Below, one piece after another: positions 1-9,801 of a stretch of DNA of 64,000 nucleotides. Made by a program: the position numbers and the translations under genes. The first letter of the stretch is position 1; each line of letters starts with the position of its first letter. This stretch comes from Euglena gracilis (lineage: Eukaryota > Euglenida > Euglenophyceae > Euglenales): assembly GCA_039621445.1 (NCBI GenBank), contig CP154955.1, forward strand, positions 52,295,384 through 52,359,383. Direction: 5' to 3'. The notes below the pieces were generated by a model that saw nothing but the letters and a program-made list of their open reading frames with translations, made no database searches and was not told the DNA's origin.

Positions 1-9
1 GATTTGCAG

Positions 10-146
10 TCAACGTCCACCGGCCTCCGTGTCGGTTTGGCCTCGCGTGGTCCTCCTGCCGTCCTGCACCCCACTGCCCCCGGGTCCTGTGACGCGCGGT
101 ACGAGGTGCACTGGCGCACCGAAGACCCCCGCCCGGGGTGGTTGTG
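10..146 (+). CDS. Likely internal exon of an intron-rich gene (product unknown)
   Basis: The exon follows a TTTGCAG acceptor and reads [10 protein letters not shown] and later [18 protein letters not shown]. The 3' end is uncertain; a GTGTCT donor at 147 is the best candidate. The duplicate at 25492 differs at four codons here, three of them silent (CTG/CTT, CCC/CCT, CGG/CGT) and one replacement (Thr to Ile), a pattern expected of coding sequence. No domain is recognised. It is probably upstream of the exons at 5754-7767, but the chain between them is not resolved. Confidence 0.5.
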
Positions 147-262
147 GTGTCTCTGTGGCCAGATATGTGTGTGTGTATTATATATATTTACAGACAGGTG
201 TATGGGTGTGTGAGTCTATCTAAAGAATATGTATATGTGTGTGGATATGTACACACACAGAT

Positions 263-389
263 ATACATCCATCTATCCATCCATCCATCCATCCATCCAT
301 CCATCCATCCATCCATCCATCCATCCATCCATCCATCCATCCATCCATCCATCCATCCATCCATCCATCCATCCATCCATCCATCCATA
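263..389. repeat. (ATCC)n tetranucleotide microsatellite
   Basis: About 30 units of CCAT follow a short TATACA-rich lead-in. The four-base unit is open in several frames and gives artificial Ser-Ile-His-Pro or Met-Asp-Gly-Trp polymers. The right copy (25731-25856) is similar in length. Confidence 0.97.
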
Positions 390-728
390 TGTATGTACGT
401 ATGTATACAGGTGAGGTGTGGTTGGTTGGGTGTGGCCCGAATCGCGGCTGGACTGTATGCTTGGACCTGTCCACCGACCCACTGACCTGTCGTCACCACC
501 GACCCATGGAGAAACCACACAGGGGGTGTTGGGCTGGAGGAAATCCAAGTGGTTGGGGGAGGAATGGGGAGATAACGAGCAGGCAAACTTGCTTCCCCCC
601 ATTCCTGAAACCCCATGCCCAATGAATGTTCCTTGTCTGGACGGTCTAGATTGTCATTTCGGTGTCCATTTGGCTCGGGGGAGGGGTACCATGATGCCTT
701 CGGCCAAGTGGCAAGCAGGCTGAATTTG

Positions 729-1480
729 AAGGCAGTGCTGACCCCACCCCAGGGGTGGGGGGGGCGGTGCCTGCCTGGACAGGCACTCCTAGGCACCCAG
801 ATCCGACCCTCTCCCTGGGGGGGAGGGCACATGGCCAAAAAGTGCCTGGGTACTCGGCCTAGGCACTTCTGGCGACGAAGGCGCCGGAAGCCGTTTTTGG
901 GCTCTTTTTCGCCCACGACCAGGCAGACGCCGACCCCCCCCTCCCGGGGGGGGGAGGAGGTGCAGTGCCTGCCTGCCCAGGAACTCCAGGGCATCCCCCC
1001 CCCCATGGGGTTGGTCAATTTTAGCTTGCTGGCAAGAGTCACATTTTCTGCACCTTCTCAACCACCGCCTGCGTTTGAGAAGACCCCTTGCAACCGACAA
1101 GTTTGGGAAACGTGCCCAAAACGACGAAGACATACCCGTTCAGCTGCAGCATATTTTTACCCCCAATTCTCCAGCCTCTCTGTTTACAGGTGTGTACACA
1201 TGCATGTACCAGGCTTTTTTTTTACTGACCGGGGGGGAGGGGGTGGGTGGGTGCTATAGGGAAATGGGCGGGGCAGCCCGGGCTACCCAGGGCCGGGTGG
1301 GTCCTTGCCAAAAGGGTAAAGAAAACGGGGTGCCTGCCCAACCCACCCCCGAAACCCTACCCTACCCCCCCTCCCCCGTGGGGGGTCGGCAGGGGTGCTA
1401 TGGGGTGCCTGCTCCCAACACCCCCCCCCCCCCCGTGGGGTGGGCACCCGACTAAAAAAAAGCCTGGCATGTACCGTGCC
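729..1480. repeat. Two GC-rich repeat units with GTGCCTGCC and CAGGC motifs and poly-C/G hairpins
   Basis: Two related units, about 755-1010 and 1205-1475, share GGTGCCTGCC(T), AGGGCACATGGCCAAAA, GGGTGGGTCCTTGCCAAA and opposed ends of the type ACCAGGC-T8 and A8-GCCTGGCATGTACC. The same vocabulary reappears at 49428-49945 and truncated at 46275-46325, so this is a dispersed family. The opposed CAGGC-T(n)/A(n)-GCCTG ends suggest a MITE. I see no convincing gene in this stretch. Confidence 0.6.
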
Positions 1481-1688
1481 ATCTTTTTAAAATCAATTTC
1501 TCGGCCACCCCTGCACCAGCTGCCACATGGCCAGTTTCCCCCGGTTGACCAGGCAGAGAGTCCCATATTGGACTTCACTTCCCACGTCCTGTTTGATTGT
1601 CCAGGTGTGCATGCCAGCGTGATGCAAGTTTCCTGTGCGGATGCGTTTCGCACTTCCCTGTGTTTGTATGCGCGCGAGCATACGCAGC

Positions 1689-1957
1689 GGGGATGCTGAC
1701 GGATGGTGTGCCGCACGGCGTGCACAGTGTGCTGCACGGTGTGCACAGCAGACTTTCATTTGGTGCGCCGCGACAGCGTTTCAGGTGCGCTGCGGGTGCG
1801 CCGCGGCAAGATTTTGATTGTGAGCCGCGTGCACGGCGGATAATTTTTTTTTTGCTCCGCGGCAAACTTCGCCGCGGCGCACTAAATGAATGTCTGGCGC
1901 ATAGTGTGCGGCACGGTGTTCCGCACCGTGCAGCATCCCCACGGTGTCAGCATCCCC
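1689..1957. mobile_element. Fold-back element with about 100-bp imperfect inverted arms
   Basis: The left end GGGGATGCTGAC (1689-1700) is mirrored by GTCAGCATCCCC (1946-1957). The similarity continues inward: AGACTTTCATTTGGTGCGCC on the left matches the complement of GGCGCACTAAATGAATGTCT on the right. Several nested GC-rich hairpins, such as CCGCGGC...GCCGCGG, lie in the centre. No target duplication is evident. The right block carries it at 27160-27428. A MITE or fold-back transposon is most likely; a structured RNA is possible but unsupported. Confidence 0.65.
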
Positions 1958-1992
1958 AGCGTGAAACAGTATTGAACACAGCAAGCCAGCCT

Positions 1993-2080
1993 CGGAGCTT
2001 CACATGGATGAAGTCGACGAGCATGAGGATGGTGGGGTGCCCGCTGTTCTGTTCAGTTCAACAACGTTCAATGATGGAAA
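1993..2080 (+). CDS. Possible short exon, acidic peptide
   Basis: The frame reads ELHMDEVDEHEDGGVPAVLF and ends near GTAGGTGCGT, which holds two overlapping donor candidates (2081 and 2085). A second frame is also open here, so the reading is not decided. The right copy is identical, which gives no test. Function unknown. Confidence 0.25.
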
Positions 2081-2289
2081 ACAGTAGGTGCGTGGGTGAG
2101 TAAATTTTTGTGAAATTTGTACACAATGAAAATAATGCAAACAAACCATGCTGGGCAGCCGCCAACTGATCAAGAAGTGCAAGGAAGAGGTAAAGGAAGA
2201 AAGAACCTATCTCCCTCCATAACAGACACACACCAGTTTGGAGGACGAACCAGCCTCTGAATGAAAAGTGCGGTGCCACAGAGCAAACC

Positions 2290-2308
2290 CTGTGTGTGTG
2301 TGTGTGTG

Positions 2309-2351
<43 letters not shown>

Positions 2352-2392
2352 CGCGTGTGCGCGCGCGCGCGTGTGTGCGCGCGCGCGTGCAA
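2290..2392. repeat. (GT)n followed by (GC)n dinucleotide array
   Basis: Alternating purine-pyrimidine tract that passes from GT to GC units, a sequence type prone to Z-DNA. The right-block version (27762-27847) is shorter, so the array has changed length since duplication. Confidence 0.95.
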
Positions 2393-2480
2393 GCAGTTTG
2401 CAAAGCAAGAAGTTTGCTTGTGCTTCGTTTGCCGCTCTGACCCCTGCCCCCCCCCCGGTCCATGCTTTCCCTTGGTGCAG

Positions 2481-2560
2481 TGACCGATGCCACCAAGCAC
2501 GTCCTGGTGCAGTTCAATGTGGTGGTGGTCAAGGCTTTGCTGGAGGGTGGATGCAGGCAA
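2481..2560 (+). CDS. Likely internal exon
   Basis: A TTGGTGCAG acceptor precedes TDATKHVLVQFNVVVVKALL, and the frame reaches a GTCTGC donor candidate after Gln (codon CAA). The composition is protein-like, with a hydrophobic valine stretch. The copy at 27941-28020 is identical. Exon phases to its neighbours are not established and no family is recognised. Confidence 0.38.
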
Positions 2561-2699
2561 GTCTGCAGAAGAGTGGAAGCGACGCCCGCCTGCTGGGAGA
2601 TCAGTGGGCGATTTTTCCTCCTTTTGCTTGTATTGTCTAGAGAGAGGTCGCCAATGGGGCTGCCCACCTTAAAATTCAGTCTGAAAACACCATCAACCT

Positions 2700-2930
2700 T
2701 TTTTTGTTGTGTGATGTTGGAATTCTGCGCCTTGTCGGTTTTTCTGATGCCTTTTTGGCCGAAGTGTCAGGAGTTCGCAGGGCTTTCCACCTCGAAGCAA
2801 ACAGTGGGTTAATGGCGTATGGGCGGGCCAGAATTCTGGCCGGCTCAGCTCCAGGGAAGAGGGTCCTGAAGGAATTTGAAAATATGCCAATGTTGGTGTC
2901 ACACGCCCATGTTAGAGGGATTTGCCATTG
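2700..2930 (+). CDS. Possible coding remnant or terminal exon
   Basis: An open frame of about 75 codons reads DVGILRLVGFSDAFLAEVSG and later ARILAGSAPGKRVLKEFENM, ending at a TGA. It has no homopolymer and a balanced composition unlike its surroundings. L-x-L-V-G-F-S-D-A is faintly reminiscent of the RNase H region of retroelement pol proteins, but nothing else supports that. The right copy differs by one Ile-to-Val change in this frame. No clear acceptor was found. Confidence 0.3.
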
Positions 2931-2969
2931 ACAGGGTGAGGCAACAACACACTGTGTCAATGGAACTGT

Positions 2970-3152
2970 CCCCCCCCCCCCCGGGCGCTTGGCCCCCCCT
3001 CCTCGTTACATGCAAACTTGGCCCCCCCAAAGTTGGCCCTTGGCCTTCGGCCCATGTCCGCCAACATTCTTAACATACAAACTTGGCCCCCCCTCAATTT
3101 GGCCCCCCAGCCTTACCTTCAATCATGGCCTGGGCCAAGTGCTGGGGGGGGG
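2970..3152. mobile_element. MITE-like element with poly-C/poly-G termini (family A)
   Basis: The left end C(13)GGGCGCTTGGCC is mirrored by GGGCCAAGTGCTGG(9). Inside are CATGCAAACTTGGCC and TTGGCCTTCGGCC motifs. Related copies lie at 5393-5592 and 20931-21089, with equivalents in the right block. Length is about 180 bp and there is no coding capacity. No target duplication could be read because the termini are homopolymers. Confidence 0.6.
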
Positions 3153-3299
3153 TACCCGACACGCCCAGCACGGCAAACCTACTAAAGTGCTCTTAGTGTT
3201 GTTTGGGCTGCAAGCCCGAGGGAGGGGCCTGGCAGTCCTGCCAGCCCGAGATTGCCCTCCTCTGGACCTGCCCAATGAGGGGGGGAGCAGGTTACCCGC

Positions 3300-3440
3300 C
3301 CTCCCCCCCCCTTGTCGTACGACCGGGTTCCTGCAACCTGTGACCGGGCGGGGGTGGTCGTAACACCCCCATAACCTGCAACCTGCGACCAGGGGGTGGT
3401 CGTAAATGAGGGGTGGTCGTACGCCGGGTAGTCAACACCG
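3300..3440. repeat. Inverted TGGTCGTAC / GGTTGCAGG repeat cluster
   Basis: Several direct and inverted copies of a unit made of GTACGACC, a C-run or G-run, and CCTGCAACC. The same unit recurs at 4318-4440 and 4630-4735. Confidence 0.6.
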
Positions 3441-3502
3441 CCCCATTTCTGTTGGGCGGGGTGTGACACCCCTGGGGGGGGGGGGGGCGCCGGCCAGCCC
3501 AG

Positions 3503-3612
3503 CCTCGGCGGTGTTCGTCGGGGACCGGCCGGCGGTGCTGCTGGAGGAGCTGGTGTTCGACATGCTGGCGTGCCCCCACGGCCGCCCCGGCGGCTGCCCG
3601 GCTTCGGCTGAC
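3503..3612 (+). CDS. Likely GC-rich exon
   Basis: After a GCCAGCCCAG acceptor the frame reads SAVFVGDRPAVLLEELVFDM and LACPHGRPGGCPASADPH. It is strongly protein-like, with alternating hydrophobic residues and no homopolymers. The right copy is identical until a 1-bp insertion just downstream, so coding probably stops before about 3625. Donor not determined; function unknown. Confidence 0.45.
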
Positions 3613-4317
3613 CCCCATTTGTTGAGTTCGGCGCAATTTCAGCTCTTCGAAACTTTGGTGGTAATTTAATGAGCCCCAAACGAGGCAGCCCCCAAGGGGC
3701 TTTTTTATCACAAAAAAAGAGCCCCCTCTTAAAGGCCCTGTCCCAGCACATTCCGCCAACATCTTGAACGTCCCTCGGAGAAGGTGAAGGTTGAAATGGA
3801 GTCGAAAATAAGAAAACGAGGAAGAAGAAAATAATCTTTTTGATGTGTTTGGCCGATTTTTTACTTTACAAAAACACGTGATTGCCCCCCACCCTTTAAC
3901 AACATCTCTGCCACGACCTCTTTGACCCACACATCCCCCACTCCCAAATTGACCTGCCCCTGCAAAATTGCTGTATTTGGAGATGGCAGGGGGGGGGTGC
4001 GCAGCCACCATCATTATTATCTCGGCACCAGCCCATCCGTAGTTCCCGTCCACCAGGAAGTGCTCCAGATCATACAATCACTTAGTCACTGGCCGACCCC
4101 CCCTGGGGGGGGGGGTCGGTAAAAATTGTATGCTCCAGATGTCAGGCGTCCTCCCCCTCTTCATAGAAGCATCGTAAAATAACCCATCCATGGCCACAGG
4201 GCCAGAATACATACCTTTGCAGTTCCATAGTAATAGGAATAGTCCCATAGGATTGACACTGGGGTCCATTCAGCACCCATAGTGGGTGCTGAGTGCCTCC
4301 TCCCCCAGTACCCGCCC

Positions 4318-4735
4318 CCCCCCCCCCCTTGTCCACCGACCACCCCTATATACCGACCACCCCCCGGTCGGGGGTTGCAGGTTGAGGGGGGTGTACGACC
4401 ACCCCCCCTGGTCGGGGGTTGCAGGTGACCACCAAAATTTTTCCTCTCATGTGCTTCTTGACCAGCTTTTTTCCCGTGTTTCCTGTCCCTTGAGTGTTCG
4501 TCATGTTCCCTCTGGGGAGTCCTGTTTTGTTTGAGTGTAGTGATGGCATTGGTCCCTCACCTAATGGGGAGAAATATTACCGTTATGAAAGTGCACCTTT
4601 TTTGGCTTTTGTTTTTGTTTTGGCCCCTAGCGGTACGACCCCCACGGTCGGGGGTTGCAGGTTGTGGGGGGTGTACGACCACCCCCCCTGGTCGGGGGTT
4701 GCAGGAACCCGGTCGGTGGACAAGGGGGGGGGCGG
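4318..4735. repeat. Two clusters of GTACGACC-C(n)-GGTCGGGGGTTGCAGG units
   Basis: Units at 4318-4440 and 4630-4735 flank about 190 bp of non-repetitive sequence. Each carries inverted poly-C/poly-G arms around a GGTCGGGGGTTGCAGG core. Just upstream, at 4274-4294, is a perfect hairpin CAGCACCCA-TAG-TGGGTGCTG. Confidence 0.6.
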
Positions 4736-4794
4736 GTACCTTTCCAACCATCCAGCCAACCTAAGGAATCTCCCCTCCAGACAACGCTGACCTA

Positions 4795-5008
4795 ACCCCC
4801 CCCCCTGAGTAGAAGCCCCCCCCCCCCGAATAGTGCCCCCCCCCCCAAGAATAGAACCCCCCCCCTCGGTTTTCGACCAAAGTTCCGAATAGTGCCCCCC
4901 CCCCCCACGAATAGAAGCCCCCTCCCCCGGTTTTTGACCAACATTCCGAATAGATGGGCTTCTATTCGGAATGTTGGTCCCCGGGGGCTTCTATTCAGGG
5001 GGGTTTTA
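4795..5008. repeat. Poly-C cassette array with GAATAGAAG core
   Basis: GAATAGAAG or GAATAGTG cores alternate with C-runs of 8-12 bases. The right part forms a long palindrome: GAATAGAAGCCCCC and CCAACATTCCGAATAG are mirrored by CTATTCGGAATGTTGG and GGGGGCTTCTATTC (4912-5000). The right block repeats it at about 30258-30472 with small C-run changes. No gene. Confidence 0.75.
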
Positions 5009-5392
5009 CCCTGGGCGGTCCAAATTTGCGGCAGTTCTGACGACCCCCCCCCCCCTGGGGGGTCTGGAACCCGAACACAAAACACAGTCAGTCACCCCGG
5101 GCTGGTTTGGCTGTGCCGGCCTCGCCGCCGTTTGCGGCTGCCGCTGCTCCGAAGTGGTTACCGTGGCACTTTCTATTCCCTTGGGGGTCTCCCCCCCCCC
5201 ACTGGCCCCCATTTTCTGCCAACCGAGGGCTTTCGAAGTCGGAGTTTCTTTTCCGGGTGGGGGTGGGTCGGGCCCACAAGGTCTTTCTGCTTCGCCCTCG
5301 GGGTCCCTTCCTCCCCGCTCGGTGTTCCTCGAGGGAGTGCGAGACACCTCGGGCTCCGCATTTAGCCCGGGGGATGCCCGGTGGGGTCGGCC

Positions 5393-5675
5393 ACCCCCCC
5401 CCCCCCCCCTGGGCCGCGTGGCCCCCCCTCCTCCTTACATGCAAACTTGACCGCCCTGAAGTTGGCCTTCGGCCTTTTGGACACATGGCCGCAAAAAAAT
5501 CTTACCATGCAAACTTGGCCCTCCCTTCCTAAAGGTTGCCCCCCTGTCCTGACCTTCACACCTGCCCCGGCCCAAGTGCCCGGGGGGGGGGGCACTCACC
5601 ACACAGCAAGCTGGGCCAGAAGCGAAGTTAGCGCCGGCCATAAACAGACAAGAAGCCTCAGTGCAACTAAGGGGG
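5393..5675. mobile_element. Family A MITE followed by a dispersed AAACAGACAAGAAGCC repeat
   Basis: 5393-5592 has C-run/GGGCCGCGTGGCC and GGCCCAAGTGCCC-G-run ends plus internal CATGCAAACTTG motifs. It is followed by about 85 bp (CACTCACCACACAGCAAGCT through AAGCCTCAGTGCAACTAAGG). That unit recurs as both arms of the fold-back at 22690-23279, so the two families were joined or nested. Confidence 0.55.
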
Positions 5676-5753
5676 GGGTAGGCACATAAGTTTGAGACTG
5701 CCCCCCCCCCCAACGCCGGGTTGGGGAGCGGCCGTGGCGCCGTCCCCTCGCAG

Positions 5754-5815
5754 GCGCCAGTCAAGGCCCGCGTGGAGGGGACCCATTGCTCCGCCGTCTT
5801 CTTCGCCGGCGTCCG
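5754..5815 (+). CDS. Exon of the gene ending at 7767
   Basis: A CCCTCGCAG acceptor and a GTGCGC donor bound APVKARVEGTHCSAVFFAGV. The exon ends in phase 2 (CG). The next exon at 6356 begins with one base that completes an Arg codon, so the two join in frame. The duplicate (31217-31278) is identical, including both splice borders. No domain recognised. Confidence 0.55.
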
Positions 5816-6355
5816 GTGCGCCATCAGTCCCCTCCCCCGACTCAGCCCTGTGGCACACCCGCGGTCGTATTCGGGGAGGGGGGGGGTGTGGGACTTTCTT
5901 TTCGGTCTTTTCCCCTTCTGATGATCCAGGTTTCTGACCCTGTTTGCTTTAAACTGGCCTACCTCGAGGGCATTTTGAAAAGGAAGGTTTTGAAAAGTTC
6001 TGGACATTGCTGGGGGAACCAATGGGGGTCGAAATTGCACCCGACCAGGTGCCTTCAACGCGTTCCAAAAACGACAGCTAAACACGTGCAAATCCAAAAA
6101 AAGTCACAATTTCAAAGGTCCACCCATGTTTGTGGAATTTCCACCTCCTTTTGGTCCAATGGAAACCTCACGGTGGGTCTCATTTTCTTGGAGTCGGGTC
6201 CTCTTCTCCGGGTTCTTTCTCCCCTCCCCCCCAAACCCGCAGGGGGTCGCAACAATGGGGCTGTTTGGGGTTTCCAACCTCCAACACATTTTATTTGTAA
6301 ACTATTTTCCTTCCTGCTTCCAACTTCGGTCTGCCCCTGCCCCCTGTGCTTGCAG

Positions 6356-6409
6356 CCGACCGGAGGAGCCGGAGCCCAACGTGGGGGACAGGATCTTTTC
6401 AGTGGACAA
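6356..6409 (+). CDS. Exon of the gene ending at 7767
   Basis: A pyrimidine-rich acceptor (TGTGCTTGCAG) opens the exon. It reads RPEEPEPNVGDRIFSVDK and is followed by a GTGCGT donor. The VGDRIFSVDK stretch resembles the GD-I-x-x-V turn of PDZ domains, but 18 residues are too few to claim it. The duplicate at 31820-31873 has one silent change (AAC/AAT) and one Val-to-Met change. The phase to the next proposed exon fits only if that exon starts at 6684. Confidence 0.5.
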
Positions 6410-6670
6410 GTGCGTCCAGGGGGACCCACTCTGGGCCGGAGGGGGGACCCCGTGCCGGAAGATTTTTCGTGAACAAATTCGAAATTGGCCCAATTTTTTG
6501 GGGGGGCCCTCCCGGGGGGGGGGGCAGGGGTTGTGCACCGGAAAAAATTTCCATGAATTTTGATGGCCCGATGTTTCGGGGGGGGGGCAGAACCTCCGAA
6601 GGGGGTTCTGAAGGTTCGGGGCTGAGTGGGTGGGGGGCCCCCTCCCCCGGCGGTTTGGAGCCTTTCAAAG

Positions 6671-6789
6671 GCGTCAAAGAAAGGAGCCTGGCGGGGAAGT
6701 GGTCGCTGTGCCCGGTGGCCGACAAGCCCCTCGTGATCGACGTCCCCAACGGCCCCCGCCGGCTGAGCGACGTGTTCGAAGACGTGCAG
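6671..6789 (+). CDS. Exon of the gene ending at 7767
   Basis: The frame reads VKERSLAGKWSLCPVADKPL then VIDVPNGPRRLSDVFEDVQ and ends exactly at a CAG/GTGTTG donor in phase 0. Between the two block copies there are five nucleotide differences but a single replacement (Ala to Thr), the rest silent. This is the strongest coding signal in the block. A 1-bp indel just before 6671 in the other copy shows that coding does not extend further left. The acceptor could be at 6670, 6679 or 6683. Confidence 0.6.
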
Positions 6790-7365
6790 GTGTTGCCCCG
6801 GGGAGGGGGGGGTCCGGGCAGAGGTTCGCGTAGTGTCCACGTCACCCCTCCCCCCGGGGGATGGGTGGGTGGGTTTTTGAGAGTGGGTTGGAGCTGTGCC
6901 CCCCCCCCCCCCGCCCGTGGGGAGCGCTGTGGGTCAGTCTGCTCTGGCTTTTGGCCGGGCCGGAAAATCTTTTCAAGGGGTTTTTTGGCCAATTTTGCAT
7001 GGGTTTTGGGTGTGTGGGTGGGTGGGTGGGTGAACTCCCCCTCCAGGGGGTTGTGCATGCGTGAGTTTTCAAAAAGTGGGTGGATCATTTTTTTTTCAAG
7101 TTTTGGGACCTGGCGGGAAAGGGGGCCTCGTTGGGGGGGGGGTCGGGCCGAGTAGGTAATCCGCCGGAGGCAGGGGTTTCCTCTATTTTCGGCGCGAAGT
7201 TGACCCCAAAAGTGGGTCCCCCCAAGCCCTCCCCCCCCCCCAGGGGATGGATGGGTGGGTGGGTTCGGACCCCCCCCCCCCCGGGTCCCTCCCAAAGCCC
7301 ATCCTGTTTTAATTTCAGCCACCCTTCACACATTTCTTTCTGCACGCAGAGAATTCACGCGCTCA

Positions 7366-7574
<209 letters not shown>

Positions 7575-7629
7575 GGGGAATGCTTATGTGTGTGCGTGCA
7601 CTCTCGTTCCATTCTTTTGTTCTTCGCAG

Positions 7630-7767
7630 TACCCGGAGCTCCGATCGCTCCCACTGACCCACCCTCCCCCCTACAAGTGGGCTGGAATGTCCCACAGGAA
7701 TGGGCACGTCTCACCAGCCAGGCGCCGGGGCTCCGAGGATGTGTGTGATGTTTGCCCATTTGCGTAG
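7630..7767 (+). CDS. Terminal exon of an intron-rich gene
   Basis: TTGTTCTTCGCAG precedes YPELRSLPLTHPPPYKWAGM and a tail ending in CDVCPFA before TAG. It joins the exon ending at 6789 in phase 0 across an 840-bp intron that contains the CA/CACG array. The duplicate (33112-33249) is identical. The tail is basic and proline-rich with paired cysteines; the family is not recognised. Confidence 0.6.
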   Translation, partial: YPELRSLPLTHPPPYKWAGMSHRNGHVSPARRRGSEDVCDVCPFA

Positions 7768-7945
7768 TTTGTGTGCGGTCCAATTTGCGTGGCGTGAGAC
7801 GTATTGGTACTTTCTGCTGTTTTTTTAGATTTATATTTTTTTTGTATTTGGGTTTTTTCAGTTGTGCTGTAATTTCCAAGTTTTTTTTATTATTGACGGA
7901 CAAGTCTTTTTAAGGAAGGTTGCATCCCTTACGGCAGGGCAGGAC

Positions 7946-8066
7946 GGGAATCGGCCAAACAGCCAGGGTGGTGGGTGGGGGGGGGTCGACCCCCCCCATC
8001 CTCTGCATGGTGGGTGGGTGGGGGGGTCGACCCCCCCCCACCACCTCTTCCCGTGTTTCCGGGAGC
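7946..8066. repeat. Dispersed GGGAATCGGCCAAACAGCC repeat with TCGA-centred C/G hairpins
   Basis: GGGAATCGGCCAAACAGCC is followed by GGTGGGTGGGG, a GGGGTCGACCCC palindrome (twice) and CTCTTCCCGTGTTTCCGGGAGC. Relatives are at 33424-33550, 42868-42944, 46228-46275 (truncated) and 49936-50015. The next 1.5 kb (8070-9600) holds AT-rich sequence, further C/G hairpins at 8505-8580 and 8805-8850, and a perfect 10-bp-arm hairpin at 8198-8220, but no gene I can support. Confidence 0.6.
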
Positions 8067-9801
8067 ACAAATTCTTGGACTCCACATTTTTTCTCGACGC
8101 CTTCGGCGCCGGGTGTATTTTTGACCCATTTTGGGGCCCTTACCAGAGGTCCCCCCAAATACCCCCCCAAACCCCATTTTTTCACACCTCCAAAAATTCA
8201 ACATTTTCTCAAAATGTTGATTTTGAGAGCTTTTTGAAGCAAAAAATGCTATTATAAATCCAAAACAATTCCAAGAGAAAAATATCAGTAAAATTTGATT
8301 GTGCCAATTTTTTTTGACCTTCCTTTTTTTCACCCCCCCTCCTGAAACTACCAATTTTTAAACCTGAAGTTTTTGAATTTTTTTTCGTGAAAAAGTGTGG
8401 TTTTCCATCAAAAAAAATCATGGGTTTGAGTTCATTTTTCAAAAAAATATTCAAAAACTTTCCCCGGTCAAAATTCCCGTTTTCCCAGAATTGGTGAAAA
8501 TGCTGTTGTAGGTGGGGGGTCAACCCCCCCCCACCCCCACCAGGCCTTCCCGTTTTGCCCTGCCTGGGGGGGGGGGCGGCTCGGTGCTATGGGTAGGCTG
8601 GGGTGGGCATTTTCGACCCCGGAGAGCGTCCGTTTTGGGGCTGCAGTGCTGCAGAACCTCCCAACGCTACAAACCCCAAGCGCTGAATGGGAATCCCTCG
8701 AAACCTTGGGGATCTGACCCCCCCCCCCCTCCCACACCCCTTCCCGTTTCCCAGGGGTTCTGATTTTTAGGCCGCATTTTTCCGTGTGCCGTGGGGGGCA
8801 GACCCCCCCATCTTCCGGGTGGGGGTCCACCACCCTCGAACCAGGCCTTCCCGTGCAGCCCTGTCCTGGGCAGATTTTGCATATACAAGTGTGACTCAGA
8901 AAGGGTGCGGAATGCTTGTGAGCAATTTGTAGGATGTTCCATCAGGTTGCATTGCCTTTCTTGTTTCTTCTGCATTCATTTTTGTCAAGCGATTGAAGAT
9001 TTGCATGGCGATAATGTATTTTAGGTCTAAAGAAGGTTGATCACCTGCCCCCTCCAACGTGCCAAGGTTTTTTTTGAAGGGCGTAAACGGTCTGGAACGG
9101 AAAAAAATTTGGGTTGTCCAGTTCAGTTCGCCTACAGATCTTAGCCCCCCCCCCCCCCCCCGGGGGATTAGGCAGAATACTTTGATCATTTGGACCCCTC
9201 GCCCTCTTTGGAGGCAGACAGAAGGGAGGACGGACGGCTGGCCTCAAATGCTTCAAATGGTCCAGACAACTGGCTGGCTGGTTGGTCGGCTAGCCTCCTG
9301 GATGGCCAGGGTTCAGTCGGTGCGCAATTTCCCGCGATTCATTTGGTTGGTTTGAACTTTTTGTTTTGTTTGGACTGGGGTTTTTGGAGGTGGTGATTCT
9401 TTTCCATTTGCATTTTTGCGCTGATCCGCATTCCTGATTTCTGTGCTACGCCTTTTCCTAAAGCTTTGAAAGCATCATTATCCAATTTTCAGCCACCACC
9501 AGTCCCAAATTTCACACTTACACCAACCTTATCCTTTACCAATCACACCTCAGGAAACCCCAGTCTCATACAAAGCTGCCCCATCGCCTCAACGTTTAAA
9601 TACCTATATATTTAAAAATGATACATATATATGTATATATATGTGTGTGTGTGTGTATACAGGTGTACAAATATTTAAATTTTTAATAAAGATACACCAG
9701 TTTCCAAATTCAAATTTGAAAATTGAGCTTTCAACTTAAATGAAAGTCTAATTTCGAAAAGAAAAAAAAATCGGCATCAATCTCGATTTTCATTTCAATT
9801 T

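Noticed and set aside
188-1042. 284-codon minus-strand frame over the ATCC array
   Set aside because: More than a quarter is Met-Asp-Gly-Trp from the microsatellite, and the rest opposes repeat sequence. The duplicate copy has it broken.
9600-9660. Promoter TATA box in TATATATGTATATATATGTG
   Set aside because: It is an AT/GT microsatellite whose sequence differs between the two blocks, with no gene start nearby.
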